37,023 nucleotides of DNA, taken from NCBI GenBank assembly GCA_003213375.1, contig QCNA01000009.1, positions 1 through 37,023 of the forward strand, in the 5' to 3' direction. Shown here piece after piece: positions 10,005 through 19,785 of the stretch (position 1 is the stretch's first letter; the number at the start of each line of letters is the position of its first letter). The position numbers and the translations under genes are program-made. Below the pieces are notes generated by a model. That model searched no databases, had not been told where the DNA came from, and worked only from the letters and a program-made list of their open reading frames with translations. The stretch is from Prochlorococcus sp. AG-424-A03 (GTDB lineage: Bacteria; Cyanobacteriota; Cyanobacteriia; PCC-6307; Cyanobiaceae).

Positions 10005-12602
10005 TTAATTTTGTTCAACTGAGCTGGGTTGGTCTTTTTCCTCTATTTGTTCACGAGGTACCAACACCACTTCAGATAAATGATCACCGTCATCTAATCT
10101 TTGTAATTTTACTCCTGTAGCTGCCCTGGATTGCTGAGAGATTTTATCTGCGTTTGTTCTTACTATTACGCCTTTTTCGGTAACAAGTAGTAATTCTTCT
10201 CCCTCTCCAAGGACCTTTAAACAAACTAGCTGATCATCTTTAATTCTAAATTTTATTGCTCTCAAACCCATGCCTGCTCTTTTTTGTAATCTAAACTGAG
10301 TTACAGGCACTCTCTTCCCTAGTCCAAATGCACTGGCTATTAATACCCATGGACCATCTGAAGAGTTTTCGTCAACATTATCATCAAGTTCTTCTGTGAA
10401 ATCCTCAATTTTAGCCAATTGATCAACCAAATTAGATGTTAAAACATCCATAGAAACTAGATTGTCTCCCTCTCTCAAGTTCATTGATTTAACCCCTCTT
10501 GCTGTTCTACCAAGTGGTCTTAATTCATTGATATCTAGTCTGAAATGAATCGCCATTCCTGTTTTAGATCCAATTAAAACACTATCACCTTCTTTTGATA
10601 ATCTGACCCAAGTTAGGGCATCTCCATCCTCAAGATTAATTGCTATAAGTCCATTTGAGCGAATTTTTGAGAAAGCAGAAAGTGCAGTTCTTTTTATAAA
10701 GCCAGCTTGGGTTAGCATTAATAAATAACGATCGTCGACAAAAGAATCCACAGCAACTAGTGAAGTAATTTTTTCTTCTCTTGGAATTGGGAGAAGTTGA
10801 ACTGATGGAGTCCCTTTTGCCGTTCTGCTACTCATAGGAACCCTATATGCTGGGAGAGCATAAGCTACTCCTCTATCACTGAAAAGCACAAGAGTATCAT
10901 GATCGTTACAGCTTATAAATAATTTTACGTCATCATCTTCTTTGGTTTTTGTGCCAGCTTTACCCCTTGAACCACGACTGGTAGATTCAAAATCATTAAC
11001 AGGCATTCTTTTTAAATAACCTGCTTCAGTTAATAGAACTACGGATCTGTCGTTAGCAATGAGATCAATGTCATCTAACCCGCCGCCTAAATCTAGTATT
11101 TCTGTTTTCCTAGGAGAAGAGAATCTTTCATCGATTTTATTAAGTTCTTCAAGAATAATTTCAAAAATTCTTTCTTTACTATTCAATATTTGCTGATATA
11201 GGTCGATTTTTTTGGTTAACTCATTATGTTCTCCTTTGATTTTATCTGCTTCTAGTGCTGTTAATCTTCTTAACTGCATTTGTAGAATTGCATCTGCCTG
11301 TATGGAAGATAATTTATGGTCATTTTGTAATTTTTCTCGAGCTGATATTGAATCTTTCGCAGATCTTATTAGATTTATAATTTGATCCATAGCATCTAAG
11401 GCCAATAAAAGACCTTTTACAATATGATCTCTCTCTTCTGCCTTTTTTAATAAAAATGTTGTTCTTCGCCTTATTGTCTCAACCCTAAAATCTAGAAAAA
11501 CGTCTAACATTTTCCTAAGTGAAAGTGTTATGGGCTCTCCTTTTACTAGAGCAAGGATATTTGCACTAAAGTTATTTTGTAGAGGTGTTAACTTAAATAA
11601 ATTATTTAAAACTACTTGTGGGTAGGCATCTCTTTTTAGTTCAATAACAATCCTCATCCCATCTCGATCACTTTCATCTCTAATATCAGAAATACCTTCT
11701 AATTTTTTTTCATTAACCAAATCAGCAATTCTTTCTATCAATGCTGCTTTATTGGTTTGAAATGGAAGCTCTGTAATTATTACTGCATCTTTCTCAGCTC
11801 TGCCAATGGATTTAATTTGCTCAATATTTGCTACCCCTCTCATGGTTATTGACCCCCTTCCTGTTTTGAATGTCTCTCTAATACCGTCTCTCCCTAAGAT
11901 TTGACCACCTGTAGGAAAATCAGGACCCTTAATTATTTCAAAAAGTTCACTATCTTTAATTGAGGGTGTTTTGATTATTGATTTAAGACCATTAATTAAT
12001 TCCCCTAAGTTATGAGGTGGAATATTAGTTGCCATTCCTACCGCTATTCCAGATGATCCATTTAGAAGTAGTTGAGGGATCCTAGCGGGTAGAACTGTTG
12101 GCTCTTGCTGAGAACCGTCAAAATTATCAGCGAAATCTACAGTTTCAGATTCAATATCCTCTAATAAACTTTCATCCGTAAGAGACTGTAAACGAGATTC
12201 TGTATATCTCATTGCTGCTGGAGGGTCGTTATCAACAGAACCAAAGTTTCCATGGCCATCTATGAGTGGCATCCTCATAGAGAAATCTTGGGCCATCCTT
12301 ACCAAAGCATCATAAACAGCAGTATCGCCATGAGGGTGGTATTTACCAAGTACTTCTCCTACAACTCTTGCACATTTTCTGTATGGTCTACCGCTAGTCA
12401 AACCAAGTTCATACATTGCATAAAGAATTCTTCTGTGAACAGGTTTTAATCCATCTCTTGCATCTGGCAGAGCACGACCAACTATAACGCTCATTGCATA
12501 CTCGAGGTATGAACGAGACATCTCATTTCTTAGATCAGTTTGTATAATTCGATCGTTATCTTCACTTAATCCTGAGTTATCGGAATCTAAAATATCAGAC
12601 AT
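10005..12602 (-). CDS. gyrA: DNA gyrase subunit A
   Basis: Breakage-reunion subunit of DNA gyrase, working as A2B2 to introduce negative supercoils. The 865-residue product has the expected layout: winged-helix/tower domain with catalytic Tyr at 133 ([10 protein letters not shown]), the quinolone-region block [20 protein letters not shown] (89-108), a coiled-coil arm, and six C-terminal beta-pinwheel repeats with a GyrA-box-like [12 protein letters not shown] second gyrase-like repeat, [14 protein letters not shown], also supports gyrase over ParC. An AAGGA Shine-Dalgarno lies about 8 bases before the ATG. It is divergent from guaB3 across 180 bases of AT-rich DNA in which I see no distinct operator. 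Confidence 0.96.
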   Translation of the reverse strand: MSDILDSDNSGLSEDNDRIIQTDLRNEMSRSYLEYAMSVIVGRALPDARDGLKPVHRRILYAMYELGLTSGRPYRKCARVVGEVLGKYHPHGDTAVYDALVRMAQDFSMRMPLIDGHGNFGSVDNDPPAAMRYTESRLQSLTDESLLEDIESETVDFADNFDGSQQEPTVLPARIPQLLLNGSSGIAVGMATNIPPHNLGELINGLKSIIKTPSIKDSELFEIIKGPDFPTGGQILGRDGIRETFKTGRGSITMRGVANIEQIKSIGRAEKDAVIITELPFQTNKAALIERIADLVNEKKLEGISDIRDESDRDGMRIVIELKRDAYPQVVLNNLFKLTPLQNNFSANILALVKGEPITLSLRKMLDVFLDFRVETIRRRTTFLLKKAEERDHIVKGLLLALDAMDQIINLIRSAKDSISAREKLQNDHKLSSIQADAILQMQLRRLTALEADKIKGEHNELTKKIDLYQQILNSKERIFEIILEELNKIDERFSSPRKTEILDLGGGLDDIDLIANDRSVVLLTEAGYLKRMPVNDFESTSRGSRGKAGTKTKEDDDVKLFISCNDHDTLVLFSDRGVAYALPAYRVPMSSRTAKGTPSVQLLPIPREEKITSLVAVDSFVDDRYLLMLTQAGFIKRTALSAFSKIRSNGLIAINLEDGDALTWVRLSKEGDSVLIGSKTGMAIHFRLDINELRPLGRTARGVKSMNLREGDNLVSMDVLTSNLVDQLAKIEDFTEELDDNVDENSSDGPWVLIASAFGLGKRVPVTQFRLQKRAGMGLRAIKFRIKDDQLVCLKVLGEGEELLLVTEKGVIVRTNADKISQQSRAATGVKLQRLDDGDHLSEVVLVPREQIEEKDQPSSVEQN

Positions 12603-12782
12603 ACAAAAATCCTTTTTTTTAATAATAATCGCTGATTGTCATAATGAATAAAAAAAAAGATTTATTTAATTCCCAAATACTCACATTTACACACAAATCA
12701 AAATAAAACCTTTTGTTTTTGAATAAACCTTGGCTTATTACCCCGTTAGTTGTTAATTTAATCAGAATAAAAGAAAACTATC

Positions 12783-13946
12783 GTGAATATTGAACTTGGT
12801 TTAAATAAAAAAGTCAGACGGGCTTATGGCATCGATGAAATAGCTTTAGTCCCCGGTAATAGAACACTTGACTACGATTTGACTGATCCTTCTTGGTCAA
12901 TAGGTGATTTCAAAAGAGAAGTTCCCATCGTCGCTAGTGCCATGGATAGTGTTGTCGATGTAAATACGGCTGTAGAGCTCACAAAATTAGGTTCCCTAGG
13001 GGTTATTAATATGGAGGGCATACAAACACGATATGAAAACCCTGATGAAATATTGAACCAAATAGCATCAGTCGGGAAGAATGATTTTGTTCCATTAATG
13101 CAGAAAATATACAGTGAACCGGTTAAGGAAGGATTGATTGTACAAAGAATAAATGAGGTGAAAGAAAGAGGAGGTATAGCAGCTTTTAGCGGGACTCCTC
13201 AAGCTGCCATTAAGTTTAAAGAAACACTTAATAATTCCAAAATAGATTTATTTTTTCTTCAAGGAACAGTTGTTTCTACAGAACATCTAGGTATGGAAGG
13301 TAAGGAAACCTTAAATATTAAAGATCTTTGCCAATCTATGAATGTCCCAGTTGTAGCAGGTAATTGTGTTACTTACGAAGTTGCAAAACTTCTAATGGAT
13401 GCTGGAGTTGCAGGATTGATGGTTGGGATAGGACCTGGAGCTGCATGTACATCAAGAGGAGTACTGGGAATTGGAATCCCTCAAGCAACTGCAATTGCTG
13501 ATTGTAGTGCTGCAAGAAATGATTACTTTAAAGAAAGTGGTCGCTATATTCCTATTATTGGTGATGGAGGAATTGTTACTGGCGGAGATATCTGTAAATG
13601 TTTAGCATGTGGAGCAGATGCTGTAATGATTGGATCCCCAATAGCTAAATCCTCAAATGCTCCAGGTAAAGGATTTCACTGGGGTATGGCTACTCCAAGT
13701 CCAGTATTGCCAAGGGGCACAAGAATTGAAGTTGGTTCTACAGGATCCTTAGAAAGAATAATTAAAGGCCCTGCCTTACTTGATGATGGGACACATAACT
13801 TAATAGGAGCTATAAGAACCTCAATGAGTACTCTTGGGGTAAAAAATATTAAAGAAATGCAAGAAGTTGAAATAGTTATCGCACCATCGCTTCTCACGGA
13901 AGGTAAGGTTTATCAAAAAGCTCAGCAGCTTGGGATGGGTAAGTAA
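12783..13946 (+). CDS. guaB: GuaB3-type IMP dehydrogenase (no CBS domains)
   Basis: IMPDH/GMP-reductase superfamily TIM barrel, 387 residues. Canonical IMPDH is about 490 residues because of an inserted CBS pair; that pair is missing here, as in the GuaB3 group of cyanobacteria and actinobacteria. The active-site loop is GIGPGAACTSRGVLG with catalytic C222; GDGGIVTGGDI (260-270) and VMIGSPIAKS (281-290) are phosphate-binding blocks. The likely reaction is IMP to XMP with NAD, the branch point to GTP, supported by published work on a cyanobacterial GuaB3. The start is GTG at 12783. Yfr1 follows downstream. GMP reductase is the main alternative on fold alone. Confidence 0.88.
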   Translation: MNIELGLNKKVRRAYGIDEIALVPGNRTLDYDLTDPSWSIGDFKREVPIVASAMDSVVDVNTAVELTKLGSLGVINMEGIQTRYENPDEILNQIASVGKNDFVPLMQKIYSEPVKEGLIVQRINEVKERGGIAAFSGTPQAAIKFKETLNNSKIDLFFLQGTVVSTEHLGMEGKETLNIKDLCQSMNVPVVAGNCVTYEVAKLLMDAGVAGLMVGIGPGAACTSRGVLGIGIPQATAIADCSAARNDYFKESGRYIPIIGDGGIVTGGDICKCLACGADAVMIGSPIAKSSNAPGKGFHWGMATPSPVLPRGTRIEVGSTGSLERIIKGPALLDDGTHNLIGAIRTSMSTLGVKNIKEMQEVEIVIAPSLLTEGKVYQKAQQLGMGK

Positions 13947-14015
13947 TTCATCTATAGCAAATTATAAATCCTTAGTGAATTAAGTATTAATTTGAAAAAT
14001 TTTCTAATTAGGAGT

Positions 14016-14021
14016 TATTAT
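14016..14021 (+). promoter_or_regulatory. Putative -10 element of Yfr1
   Basis: TATTAT ends about 7-9 bases before the first base of the Yfr1 5' stem (14028-14030), the right spacing for a sigma70-type -10 box. No clear -35 is visible, which is usual for Prochlorococcus promoters. Confidence 0.45.
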
Positions 14022-14027
14022 GAAATG

Positions 14028-14085
14028 ATGGGGGAAACCCCATACTCCTCACACACTAAATCGCCCGAATTAATCGGGCTTTTTT
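14028..14085 (+). ncRNA. yfr1: Small regulatory RNA Yfr1
   Basis: A cyanobacterial sRNA of about 55 nt. The three diagnostic parts are present: a 5' hairpin ATGGGG/CCCCAT with a GAAA loop (14028-14043), the ultraconserved single-stranded motif ACTCCTCACAC (14044-14054), and a 3' terminator hairpin GCCCGA/TCGGGC followed by six T (14063-14085). Its place between the guaB-type gene and trxA is the known yfr1 locus in Prochlorococcus. Published work shows the unpaired CU-rich motif pairing with translation-initiation regions of outer-membrane porin mRNAs. The exact 5' end is inferred from the hairpin and the -10 box, so it could lie 2-3 bases further in. Confidence 0.95.
14063..14085 (+). terminator. 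Rho-independent terminator of Yfr1 (and guaB3 readthrough)
   Basis: A 6-bp GC-rich stem GCCCGA (14063-14068) and TCGGGC (14074-14079) with loop ATTAA, followed directly by TTTTTT (14080-14085). It forms the 3' hairpin of Yfr1 and would also stop transcripts reading through from guaB3 before trxA. Confidence 0.9.
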
Positions 14086-14176
14086 AGATATTTTGTTACT
14101 TATATTATTTAATATGTAATGAAATCATCACTTAAAAGAATTGCCTGCTAAATTTTCAAAAAGGAATACTTAAATT

Positions 14177-14500
14177 ATGTCATCAGCTCCAGCCGTAACT
14201 GATTCTTCATTTGACAAAGATGTACTGCAAAGTGATCTACCAGTATTGGTTGATTTTTGGGCACCATGGTGCGGTCCATGTAGGATGGTTGCACCTGTTG
14301 TAGAAGAAATCTCAAAAGACTTTGAAGGGAGAATTAAAGTTTTTAAATTAAACACAGATGAGAATCCAAATGTAGCCAGTCAATATGGAATTAGAAGTAT
14401 TCCTACACTAATGATCTTTAAAGGAGGTCAAAAGGTTGATACCGTTGTTGGTGCTGTGCCAAAAGCAACTCTTTCGAGCACTTTAACTAAGCATTTATAA
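14177..14500 (+). CDS. trxA: Thioredoxin
   Basis: Cytosolic dithiol-disulfide oxidoreductase that passes electrons from thioredoxin reductase to target proteins. At 107 residues it has the standard length. [14 protein letters not shown] holds the redox pair C32-C35, and [12 protein letters not shown] carries the conserved cis-Pro. AAGGA lies 12 bases before the ATG. It heads a tight group with hisH (11 bases later) and rsmD. The promoter must lie in the short AT-rich stretch after the Yfr1 terminator, around the ATATTATTTAATAT sequence near 14103-14115. Confidence 0.97.
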   Translation: MSSAPAVTDSSFDKDVLQSDLPVLVDFWAPWCGPCRMVAPVVEEISKDFEGRIKVFKLNTDENPNVASQYGIRSIPTLMIFKGGQKVDTVVGAVPKATLSSTLTKHL

Positions 14501-14511
14501 ATTTAAAAGCT

Positions 14512-15129
14512 TTGCATAAAATTGGACTTATAGACTATGGAATGGGTAATATTCATTCTGTAACAAAATCTCTAGAAAGTCTTGGAGAAGAAATTATATT
14601 AATTAAAAACTTTAATGATTCCAAGCTTTGTAAGGCGATAATACTTCCTGGGGTTGGAGCATTTGATCCCGCCATGAAGAATCTCATAAATACTAATTTG
14701 ATAACTGATTTGAAAAGTTGGATTAAAAGTGGGAAATCCTTTTTTGGGATATGTTTAGGTCTCCAACTTCTTTTTGAATCTAGTGATGAAGGAAAAGTCC
14801 AAGGGCTGGGAATTTTAAAAGGAAAAATACAAAAAATACCCAATATTGTTAACCAAAGAATCCCACACATGGGTTGGTGCCAACTTTTACCTACAAAAAA
14901 TAATACTTTATTTGGGATTGAAGAATTAAATAATTGGGTCTATTTTGTACATTCCTATCATGCAATCCCAGATGACTTAAATATTATTGCAGCTCAGGTT
15001 GATTATGGCCCTGAAAAATTAACTGCAATGATAGAGAATGATAATTTATTGGCCTGTCAATTTCATCCAGAAAAATCTGGAATAACCGGTGAAAAACTTT
15101 TGAGAAGATGGCTGAATAATATTCAATAA
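14512..15129 (+). CDS. hisH: Imidazole glycerol phosphate synthase, glutamine amidotransferase subunit
   Basis: Glutaminase partner of HisF; it feeds ammonia for IGP and AICAR formation in histidine synthesis. The 205-residue product shows the class I amidotransferase triad C81 (GICLGLQLLFE), H185 and E187 (QFHPEKSG), and the N-terminal IGLIDYGMGN block. A TTG start is needed to give MHKIGLIDYGMGN; no ATG lies before the conserved block. It sits between trxA and rsmD, probably in one operon. hisF is not in the window. Confidence 0.94.
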   Translation: MHKIGLIDYGMGNIHSVTKSLESLGEEIILIKNFNDSKLCKAIILPGVGAFDPAMKNLINTNLITDLKSWIKSGKSFFGICLGLQLLFESSDEGKVQGLGILKGKIQKIPNIVNQRIPHMGWCQLLPTKNNTLFGIEELNNWVYFVHSYHAIPDDLNIIAAQVDYGPEKLTAMIENDNLLACQFHPEKSGITGEKLLRRWLNNIQ

Positions 15130-15142
15130 CAGATGCTTAGGG

Positions 15143-15742
15143 ATGAAGGCTAACTTAAGATTAATAGGTGGTAAAAAACTCCAAAGTCCAAATAATTCTT
15201 ATACCAGACCTACAACTTTGAGAGTGAGAGAGGCCATATTTAATATATTGAACAAAAGAGTTGAAAATAGTAACTGGTTAGATTTATTTAGTGGGACAGG
15301 GGCCATATCTTGTGAAGCCTATAATCACGGGGCGAGCAAAATAATTGCAATTGAAAAAAACAAAATCAACTCAAAAGTTTGCTTAGAAAATTTACTCTCG
15401 TTGGAGAATATAGAGAATAGGAGAAATGATATCGAAGTTATTTGTAAAGACGTTTTGAAATGGACAAAACCAAATTATGAGAGGAAATTATCATCTAGGA
15501 ATATGGATTTAAACAAATTAAAATTTGATTTTGTTTATCTTGATCCTCCATACGATGTGGATTTCCATGAATTAGTTTTAAGTCAAATATTTAATTGTAA
15601 TCTTTTAAAAAAAGATTCAATAGTTATTTGTGAACATTCTCCAAATCTATTTATTAAAAAAAGTACTTTGTGGGAAACTATAGATGTACGAAATTACGGG
15701 CAGTCAAGATTAACATTTTTAATCAATGTCCAGCATCCCTGA
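15143..15742 (+). CDS. rsmD: 16S rRNA (guanine-966 N2)-methyltransferase, RsmD family
   Basis: SAM-dependent Rossmann-fold methyltransferase predicted to modify G966 of 16S rRNA during 30S assembly. [15 protein letters not shown] (22-36) is the RsmD signature, [12 protein letters not shown] (45-56) is the SAM loop, and DPPY (134-137) is the catalytic N-methyltransferase tetrad. Length 199 is normal. It follows hisH by 13 bases. Its last 24 bases overlap petG, which is encoded on the other strand. Confidence 0.92.
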   Translation: MKANLRLIGGKKLQSPNNSYTRPTTLRVREAIFNILNKRVENSNWLDLFSGTGAISCEAYNHGASKIIAIEKNKINSKVCLENLLSLENIENRRNDIEVICKDVLKWTKPNYERKLSSRNMDLNKLKFDFVYLDPPYDVDFHELVLSQIFNCNLLKKDSIVICEHSPNLFIKKSTLWETIDVRNYGQSRLTFLINVQHP

Positions 15743-15838
15743 ACCTCTTCTGTATTGATTCCATGCACTTACGAACAATCCAAGAAGAGTTATTGGTACT
15801 AAACCTAAAACAATTCCACATAGAAGAGGCTCGATCAT
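15719..15838 (-). CDS. petG: Cytochrome b6f complex subunit 5 (PetG)
   Basis: A 39-residue single-span thylakoid protein needed for stability of the cytochrome b6f complex between the photosystems. Reading the minus strand from the ATG at 15836-15838 gives [18 protein letters not shown], then one hydrophobic helix and [16 protein letters not shown] before TAA, a near-perfect match to PetG as I remember it. It is too short for usual ORF cut-offs. The 3' end overlaps rsmD by 24 bases in convergent orientation, and the gene is divergent from the cM-like cytochrome gene with 55 bases between starts, so two photosynthetic electron-transport genes share one small promoter region. Confidence 0.95.
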   Translation of the reverse strand: MIEPLLCGIVLGLVPITLLGLFVSAWNQYRRGSGMLDID

Positions 15839-15893
15839 TTTTTTGCCTTTTTTAAATTTCTTATTCACAATTGTTACATAGAGACTATTTTTT

Positions 15894-16280
15894 GTGTCAA
15901 CATCTTCATCAACTGCAGCAGAAAGAGACTTTAAGAGAGAATTCTTAAAAATTGTTTTTGTTGTATTTGGAGTTTTGTTGATTTGTTTTTCAATATTTTT
16001 CGTAAATCATCATGAAAATAACAAATATATCCTTGAAACCCTTGAGCTTAATGGCTCTGCTGAGGAAGGAGATGCTCTTTTTAAAATAAATTGTGTTGGA
16101 TGTCATGGAATTACAGCAAGAGGATTAGTGGGCCCAGACTTACACTCAATTACTCAACGTTTGAATGATAAAGAGATAATAAAACAAGTTACTGGAGGCC
16201 TGACTCCTCCTATGCCAAGTTTTGAAATTGATCCTGTAAATATGTCCAATTTATTAAAATATCTTCATAGCCTCGAATGA
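15894..16280 (+). CDS. cytM: Membrane-anchored monoheme cytochrome c, cM-like
   Basis: A 128-residue class I c-type cytochrome: cytosolic N-terminus, one hydrophobic anchor or uncleaved signal (about 17-37), then a heme domain with CVGCH (67-71) and likely axial Met107 in [15 protein letters not shown] after the heme site is typical of class I. The anchor and short heme domain match cytochrome cM of cyanobacteria, whose role is debated (respiratory or stress-related electron transfer). The start is GTG. Its stop overlaps the next gene in ATGA, so translation of the methyltransferase may be coupled. Identity as cM rather than another small c-type cytochrome is an inference. Confidence 0.82.
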   Translation: MSTSSSTAAERDFKREFLKIVFVVFGVLLICFSIFFVNHHENNKYILETLELNGSAEEGDALFKINCVGCHGITARGLVGPDLHSITQRLNDKEIIKQVTGGLTPPMPSFEIDPVNMSNLLKYLHSLE

Positions 16281-17026
16281 TTTTGGGAGAAAATTTTTCT
16301 AATTTAAAGGTAATTTTAGTTGAACCAAGTGGCCCTTTAAATGTAGGCAGTGTTGCTAGATTATGCAGTAATTTTGAAGTTGATGAATTAAGAATTGTTT
16401 CTCCTAAATGCGACATATTTTCTTTAGAAGCAAAAAAAATGGCCCTTAAAGGTCAAAAATTTCTCAAAGATTGTAATGTTTTTGATGATCTTCAAAAAGC
16501 AATTTTTGATTGTGATTTGGTTTTAGCATCTTGTGGAAGGATTGATGTAAATAAAGATTCATTTTTTGTATCTTCTGAAGATATATTTGATTGGACTTTA
16601 ACCTTTAAGAAGATAAATAATTTAGCAATTATATTTGGTAGAGAAGATAGAGGTTTAACTAACAGTGAATTGCTTCTAGCAAATAAAACCTTTAGTATTC
16701 CTACTTCTCAGAAAAATCCTTCATTAAATCTTTCTCACGCTGTTTCAATAGTTTTGTATGAATTAAATAAGTCTTCTAAAAAGAATTTGAATAATGAATT
16801 AAAAGTTTTTAACTTGGCATCATCGAAAGAAGTACATGATACATTTCTGGAAATAGAGGAAATGCTTTTGCGAGTTGGATATCTCTTAAAACATACCTCC
16901 AAGGCAAAAATCAGTAAATTTAAGAATTTTATCTTAAGAGCAAATACATCAATGCACGAAATAAATGTTTTAAGAGGAATTGTCCATCAAATAAACTGGT
17001 TTTTGAACAATTCAAAAAGAAACTAG
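16277..17026 (+). CDS. SPOUT (TrmH/TrmJ-type) RNA 2'-O-methyltransferase
   Basis: A 249-residue RNA ribose methyltransferase with the alpha/beta-knot fold. The three SpoU motifs are clear: PLNVGSVARLCSNF (20-33, catalytic Arg28), IIFGREDRGLT (118-128) and NPSLNLSHAVSIVLYEL (147-163). Motif 3 and the C-terminal helical extension (about 165-249) resemble TrmJ, which methylates nucleotide 32 of tRNA; TrmH-type or another target remains possible. The ATG overlaps the cytochrome stop by four bases. Confidence 0.87.
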   Translation: MILGENFSNLKVILVEPSGPLNVGSVARLCSNFEVDELRIVSPKCDIFSLEAKKMALKGQKFLKDCNVFDDLQKAIFDCDLVLASCGRIDVNKDSFFVSSEDIFDWTLTFKKINNLAIIFGREDRGLTNSELLLANKTFSIPTSQKNPSLNLSHAVSIVLYELNKSSKKNLNNELKVFNLASSKEVHDTFLEIEEMLLRVGYLLKHTSKAKISKFKNFILRANTSMHEINVLRGIVHQINWFLNNSKRN

Positions 17027-17148
17027 TTACATAAATATTTACGTTAGATTTTATTTCTTTGTAGTTTTAATTTGAAAGGGATATTTACTAAAAACATTTT
17101 CTGAAGTAGCATCTATTGATTATTTTAATATTTAAGAAAACTAAAACT

Positions 17149-18237
17149 GTGCCTACAACAAAGAAAAGAAGAGTTTTCCCCTTTACCGCTGTAATTGGCC
17201 AAGAAGAAATGAAATTGGCTCTCTTGTTAAATGTTATTGATCCAAGAATTGGAGGCGTGATGATAATGGGTGATAGAGGGACTGGAAAGTCTACTACAAT
17301 CAGAGCCTTAGCTGATTTGTTGCCAGCAATCGATGTTGTTAAAGACGATCCATATAATAGTTCTCTAGTCGATCCTGATTTACAAAGTAAAGAAGTTTTG
17401 GAAAAAATTACTCAAGGAGAAAATCTAGAGAGTATTCAAAAACAAGTGCCAATGGTTGACTTGCCTTTAGGGGCTACTGAAGACAGACTTTGTGGAACCA
17501 TTGATATAGAGAAGGCTTTGAGTGAAGGTGTTAAGGCATTTGAACCAGGGTTATTAGCAAAAGCAAATAGGGGGTTGTTATATGTTGATGAAGTAAATTT
17601 ACTTGATGATCATTTAGTCGATGTACTTTTAGATTCGGCTGCTTCAGGATGGAATACAGTTGAAAGGGAGGGAGTGTCAGTTCGACACCCTGCTAGATTT
17701 GTCCTTATTGGTTCGGGGAATCCGGAAGAAGGTGAATTGAGACCTCAACTATTAGATAGGTTTGGAATGAGTGTTGAGGTTAAAACGGTTAGAGATGCTG
17801 AATTAAGAGTTCAGGTTGTAGATCAAAGAACTTCTTTTGACGATAATCCTGATGAGTTTTCATTGAGCGTTGAGAAACAACAGGATGAACTTCAGCAAAA
17901 GGTTATTAAAGCACAAGAAATATTAAATTCTGTTCAAATGGACGATGACCTAAGATTGAATATTTCTGCAATCTGCGGAGAACTAGATGTTGATGGTTTA
18001 CGTGGAGATATTGTTACAAATAGATCGGCAAGAGCAATTGCAGCCTTTGAGGGCAGAACTGAAGTACAAGAAGATGACATAGCAAGGGTTATTTCTTGCT
18101 CTTTGCGACACAGACTAAGAAAAGATCCCTTAGAACAAGTCGATTCAGGTGAAAGAGTTATTCAAGCTTTTTGTAAAGTATTTGATTTAGATGAAAAAGA
18201 AAATCTTTCAAAATTTCAATTGTCTGCAGAAGCTTAA
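17149..18237 (+). CDS. chlI: Magnesium chelatase ATPase subunit I
   Basis: AAA+ subunit of ChlHID, which uses ATP to insert Mg into protoporphyrin IX, the first chlorophyll-specific step. From the chosen GTG the product is 362 residues beginning [20 protein letters not shown]. Walker A is GDRGTGKST (41-49), Walker B LLYVDEV (143-149), and [18 protein letters not shown] (188-205) spans sensor 1 and the Arg finger. A TTG at 17116 in the same frame would add eleven residues without family support. It lies 122 bases after the methyltransferase and 5 bases before ruvC. ChlD and ChlH are not in this window. Confidence 0.95.
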   Translation: MPTTKKRRVFPFTAVIGQEEMKLALLLNVIDPRIGGVMIMGDRGTGKSTTIRALADLLPAIDVVKDDPYNSSLVDPDLQSKEVLEKITQGENLESIQKQVPMVDLPLGATEDRLCGTIDIEKALSEGVKAFEPGLLAKANRGLLYVDEVNLLDDHLVDVLLDSAASGWNTVEREGVSVRHPARFVLIGSGNPEEGELRPQLLDRFGMSVEVKTVRDAELRVQVVDQRTSFDDNPDEFSLSVEKQQDELQQKVIKAQEILNSVQMDDDLRLNISAICGELDVDGLRGDIVTNRSARAIAAFEGRTEVQEDDIARVISCSLRHRLRKDPLEQVDSGERVIQAFCKVFDLDEKENLSKFQLSAEA

Positions 18238-18242
18238 TTACA

Positions 18243-18716
18243 GTGAGAATAATTGGGATTGACCCTGGATTAGCTAGAGTTGGTTATGGAATTATTGAAA
18301 TAGAAAATGAAAAAAAGATATTATTAGATTGTGGCGTCATTGAGACAGGTAAAGATAAAAAAGAAGAAGATAGACTTTATGAGATATTTAAAGATCTTAA
18401 TGAATTAATAAATCATTGGAATCCAACATCAGCGGCTGTAGAAAAATTTTTCTTTTACAGATCAAGCACTACCATTAGTGTGGTGCAGGCTAGAGGGGTA
18501 ATTATGATGGTATTGGCCTCAAAAAAAATTCATGTTAGTGAATATTCTCCTGCTCAGATAAAATTAACCATTGCTGGGTCTGGAAAAGCATCTAAGAAAG
18601 AAGTTCTTGATGCTGTTATGTATAGTTTAGAACTACAAAAACCTCCAAAACCTGATGATTCAGCAGATGCCTTGGCCATAGCTCTCACAAAACTAAATGA
18701 AGATGGCATCAACTGA
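18243..18716 (+). CDS. ruvC: Holliday junction endonuclease RuvC
   Basis: Dimeric resolvase that cuts Holliday junctions with RuvAB. At 157 residues it has an RNase H fold with the full acidic set: D7 ([12 protein letters not shown]), E67 (AVEKFFF), D139 and D142 ([10 protein letters not shown]). The start is GTG, placing MRIIGIDPG at the expected N-terminus. It is 5 bases after chlI and 9 before the cyclo-ligase, so it is part of a tight plus-strand run. Confidence 0.95.
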   Translation: MRIIGIDPGLARVGYGIIEIENEKKILLDCGVIETGKDKKEEDRLYEIFKDLNELINHWNPTSAAVEKFFFYRSSTTISVVQARGVIMMVLASKKIHVSEYSPAQIKLTIAGSGKASKKEVLDAVMYSLELQKPPKPDDSADALAIALTKLNEDGIN

Positions 18717-18725
18717 AGTTTTAAT

Positions 18726-19283
18726 ATGACTATTTCTGAAAAAAAGAAATTGGAGAGGCATACCTTTAGAAAACTAAGAGATGAGATTTCTCCAAATCAA
18801 AGAGAAAATGTAGAAAAGAATGTAAAATTATTTATTGATTCATTTATTAATGAATATAAAAATATTGGTTACATAGCAATATATTGGCCTCTAAGAAATG
18901 AAGTAGATATTAGAAGTCTTAAGGAAAAATTTTCTTTAGCTTTGCCTAGATGTAAAGATAAAAATCAATTATTATTTTATCCATGGGATGAAGAACCTCT
19001 CACAAAAGATTCTGAGGGGATATTAAGTACAAATAATTCTATTTCATTAAGTTATAACCAGATAAGTATGATTTTTGTTCCATGTCTTTCTGTAGATAAA
19101 AATTTAACAAGATTAGGTTATGGGGGAGGTTATTTTGATAAACTAAGGACAGATATTAATTGGAGAAATGTTCCATGCATTGGAGTATTAACTTCCAATT
19201 GTGTAAGTACGATTCCATTAACTAGAGCTGATTGGGATATCCCTTTATCAGGGTTTATCACAGAAAAAGAAATATTTGTATAA
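18726..19283 (+). CDS. 5-formyltetrahydrofolate cyclo-ligase
   Basis: ATP-dependent conversion of 5-formyl-THF to 5,10-methenyl-THF, which salvages a folate that inhibits one-carbon enzymes. The 185-residue product has the family signature GYGGGYFDK (131-139) and WPLRNEVDI (54-62), with basic residues near the N-terminus (KLERHTFRKLR). It is placed 9 bases after ruvC and 38 before sufE. Its product feeds FolD, encoded near the left end of the window. Confidence 0.9.
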   Translation: MTISEKKKLERHTFRKLRDEISPNQRENVEKNVKLFIDSFINEYKNIGYIAIYWPLRNEVDIRSLKEKFSLALPRCKDKNQLLFYPWDEEPLTKDSEGILSTNNSISLSYNQISMIFVPCLSVDKNLTRLGYGGGYFDKLRTDINWRNVPCIGVLTSNCVSTIPLTRADWDIPLSGFITEKEIFV

Positions 19284-19321
19284 TAAGTAACTTATAAAGT
19301 GATTAATTTATAGTTTTAAAA

Positions 19322-19741
19322 ATGGAAAATCAGGGAAAATACAATAATTTATCAAGATTAGTAGATAAGTTGAAGAAATCAGAAGATCCAAAAAGAAAAT
19401 ATGAATACATTTTGTGGTTAGGGAAAAAATTGAAAGAACCAGATAATGAAATCCTTGTTGAAGAAAATAAAGTTAAGGGATGCGTTTCAGAAGTTTTTGT
19501 TAAGGCAAATATTAAAGGCGGTAAATTATTTTGGGAAGGATATTCTGATGCCCTAATAACCAAAGGTTTATTAGCATTTTTAATTACTGGATTAAATGAA
19601 TTAACACCAAATGAGGTCGTTAAAATAGATAAGAAATTTATTGAAGATACTGGTTTGAGATCAAGCCTAACTCCTTCTCGGTCAAATGGTTTTTTAAACA
19701 TATTGTTGAAAATGCAGTCTCAAGCAAATGAATTTTTGTAG
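19322..19741 (+). CDS. sufE: SufE-type cysteine desulfurase activator
   Basis: Accepts persulfide sulfur from the desulfurase SufS and passes it to the Suf scaffold for Fe-S assembly. Its 139 residues are the normal size; the sulfur-accepting Cys is C54 in KVKGCVSEVF. YILWLGKKL (about 29-37) and LRSSLTPSRSNGFLNIL near the C-terminus are family features. sufS and sufBCD are not in the window. Confidence 0.92.
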   Translation: MENQGKYNNLSRLVDKLKKSEDPKRKYEYILWLGKKLKEPDNEILVEENKVKGCVSEVFVKANIKGGKLFWEGYSDALITKGLLAFLITGLNELTPNEVVKIDKKFIEDTGLRSSLTPSRSNGFLNILLKMQSQANEFL

Positions 19742-19785
19742 GCCTAATAATATAAAATTAAACTCAAAGTTAAAAGAAATAAAAA

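Noticed and set aside
19330-19701. 123-codon frame antisense to sufE
   Set aside because: It lies fully inside the well-supported sufE gene and is explained by AT-rich antisense openness.
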